From: Desulfobacteraceae bacterium
GTDB lineage: Bacteria > Desulfobacterota > DSM-4660 > Desulfatiglandales > Desulfatiglandaceae
Assembly: GCA_030589715.1 (NCBI GenBank)
Contig: JAUUVE010000011.1
Coordinates: 1 to 16,201 of the forward strand
DNA: 16,201 nucleotides
Direction: 5' to 3'
Part shown: positions 14,906-16,201 of the stretch, piece by piece
How the letters are laid out: every line of letters begins with the position of its first letter
How positions within the stretch are numbered: the first letter of the stretch is position 1
Position numbers and translations under genes: made by a program
The notes under the pieces: model-generated
Databases searched by the model: none
What the model was told of the DNA's origin: nothing
What the model saw: the letters and a program-made list of their open reading frames with translations, nothing else

Positions 14906-16201
14906 ATGAATAGCGAATGGAAGGAAACCAATACAGGGGTCAAGGTTAAACTCTTTTATACGCCGGAGGATTTAACCGGGTTTGACTGCGATGCTTCTCT
15001 TGGGACGCCAGGGAGTCCTCCCTATACTCGAGGCATCTATCCTTCGATGTATCGCGAAAGGCTCTGGACCATGCGACAGTATTCAGGGTTCTCGACCTCT
15101 GAAAATACGAACAGTCGCTTCAAGTTTCTGATCGACCAGGGGCAAACCGGACTCAGCCTCGCCCTTGATCTGCCGACTCAGCTGGGGCTCGATTCCGATG
15201 ATGAGCTCGCCAAGGATGATGTAGGCAAACTGGGAGTGGCCATCGATACCTTAAAGGATATGGAGGAGATGTTTGAGGGGATTCCCCTGGACAAGATCAG
15301 TACTTCCTTTACGATCAATTCTACGGCAAGCATTATCTTGGCCATGTACATTGCCACTGCTGAAAAGAAGGGGATCGATCCCGGCAAATTAAGGGGGACG
15401 ATCCAAAATGACATTATCAAGGAATATATTGCCAGGGGAACCTATATCTTTCCTCCCGAACCTTCCATACGATTGATTGGGGATACCATTGAATATTGTA
15501 TCGAACACATCCCAAAGTTCAACACCGTGAGCGTCTCCGGAACCCATATCTGTGAATGCGGTGCCACTCCCGCCCAGGGCGTGGCCTACCCATTTCTAAC
15601 GGGAATTGCCTATCTTGAGGAGGTGTTAAACCGGGGTTATGATATTGATGATATTGCCCCGCTTCTCTCCTTCCATTTAATCTGTGGCGGTGTACAGTTC
15701 AACTTCTTCCAAGAAATCGCCAAGCTGAGGGCAGCCAGGCGATTATGGGGCAAAATCATACAAGAGCGGTTTAAAAGCAGAAATGAAATATCCATGCGGC
15801 TCAAGTTTTCCACCGGGGGGATGGGTGGAGGTATGACAGAACAACAACCCTTGAACAACATTGCCCGAATCTCCTTCTATGCCCTTGCAGCCGCCTTTGC
15901 CGGATCCCAATCCATGAATCTACCCTGTTTTGATGAGGCATATGCCATACCAACGGATGAAGCCATTCGGACGTCACTGCGAATCCAACAGATTATCGGC
16001 CATGAAATAGGTATACCCGACGTCGTTGATCCACTGGGAGGTTCATACTACATCGAGACCTTAACCGATTTCTATGAAAAGGAAATATCCAAGGAAATGG
16101 AGAGGATCGACTCACTCGGGGGCATCCTGCGTTGCGTGGATAATGGAACCATTCAAAGCAAGCTGGCGGACCAGGCCTACCAAGTCCAGCAGAAGCTCGA
16201 T
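14906..16201 (+). CDS. Methylmalonyl-CoA-mutase-like large subunit, divergent active site (3' end outside window)
   Basis: 432 codons of an adenosylcobalamin-dependent acyl-CoA mutase run off the window edge. The substrate-binding TIM barrel is recognised by YTPEDL, GIYPSMYRERLWTMRQYSGFST, TIQNDIIKEY, FPPEPSIR and VVDPLGGSYY. The start at 14906 has AAAGG about 10 bases upstream; GTG 14900 is an in-frame alternative. In Propionibacterium numbering (from memory; gapless from 89 to 244, offset 30) Tyr89 (Y59), Gln197 (Q167), Arg207 (R177) and His244 (H214) are kept. Phe117 is Leu (L87), Tyr243 is Thr (T213), the LHTN before the FDEA motif is MNLP (337-340), and the TSGxSLTAQ loop is a longer Gly/Met-rich STGGMGGGMTEQQ. 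The B12-binding domain is either further 3' or on a separate subunit gene. With the CoA-transferase it may rearrange an unusual dicarboxylic acyl-CoA. Confidence 0.88.
   Translation, partial: MNSEWKETNTGVKVKLFYTPEDLTGFDCDASLGTPGSPPYTRGIYPSMYRERLWTMRQYSGFSTSENTNSRFKFLIDQGQTGLSLALDLPTQLGLDSDDELAKDDVGKLGVAIDTLKDMEEMFEGIPLDKISTSFTINSTASIILAMYIATAEKKGIDPGKLRGTIQNDIIKEYIARGTYIFPPEPSIRLIGDTIEYCIEHIPKFNTVSVSGTHICECGATPAQGVAYPFLTGIAYLEEVLNRGYDIDDIAPLLSFHLICGGVQFNFFQEIAKLRAARRLWGKIIQERFKSRNEISMRLKFSTGGMGGGMTEQQPLNNIARISFYALAAAFAGSQSMNLPCFDEAYAIPTDEAIRTSLRIQQIIGHEIGIPDVVDPLGGSYYIETLTDFYEKEISKEMERIDSLGGILRCVDNGTIQSKLADQAYQVQQKLD

Overview
The window reads like a chromosomal piece of an anaerobic, metabolically versatile bacterium. 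A sulfate-reducing or syntrophic lineage such as Desulfobacterota is my best guess, made from gene content alone. The pointers are a tungsten-type aldehyde:ferredoxin oxidoreductase with its own MoaD-like carrier, an iron-sulfur 6-hydroxynicotinate reductase homologue, a class III CoA-transferase and a B12-type acyl-CoA mutase. No rRNA, tRNA, CRISPR array or intact mobile element was seen.

Layout. (1) 251-2485, minus strand: threonine ammonia-lyase followed by a PAP2-family membrane phosphatase. (2) 2708-6098, plus strand: a tight operon of iron-containing alcohol dehydrogenase, aldehyde ferredoxin oxidoreductase and MoaD/ThiS-like carrier, divergent from region 1. (3) 6419-7612: an orphan substrate-binding protein of the branched-chain amino acid ABC type. 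(4) 7854-10535: a cyclase-family hydrolase, a decayed C-terminal piece of an enamidase that begins right at the hydrolase stop codon, then a 6-hydroxynicotinate reductase-like iron-sulfur protein. (5) 10892-13181: a 3-ketosteroid-dehydrogenase-like flavoprotein and a small cupin. (6) 13370 to the window end: a CoA-transferase family III protein and a methylmalonyl-CoA-mutase-like large subunit cut by the window edge.

How the parts may fit. The alcohol dehydrogenase and tungsten enzyme together could interconvert alcohol, aldehyde and acid with NAD(P)H and ferredoxin. The reductase next to an enamidase remnant is the signature of anaerobic nicotinate-type ring reduction and hydrolysis. Here the dedicated ring-opening enzyme is broken, and a member of a family that includes cyclic-amide hydrolases lies against it. 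The CoA-transferase and mutase suggest activation and carbon-skeleton rearrangement of an organic acid. The mutase keeps the carboxylate-binding Tyr and Arg of methylmalonyl-CoA mutase but has several unusual active-site substitutions, so its substrate may not be methylmalonyl-CoA.

The most notable items are the enamidase pseudogene and the divergent mutase. All family assignments come from motifs and remembered family sequences; no search was run.
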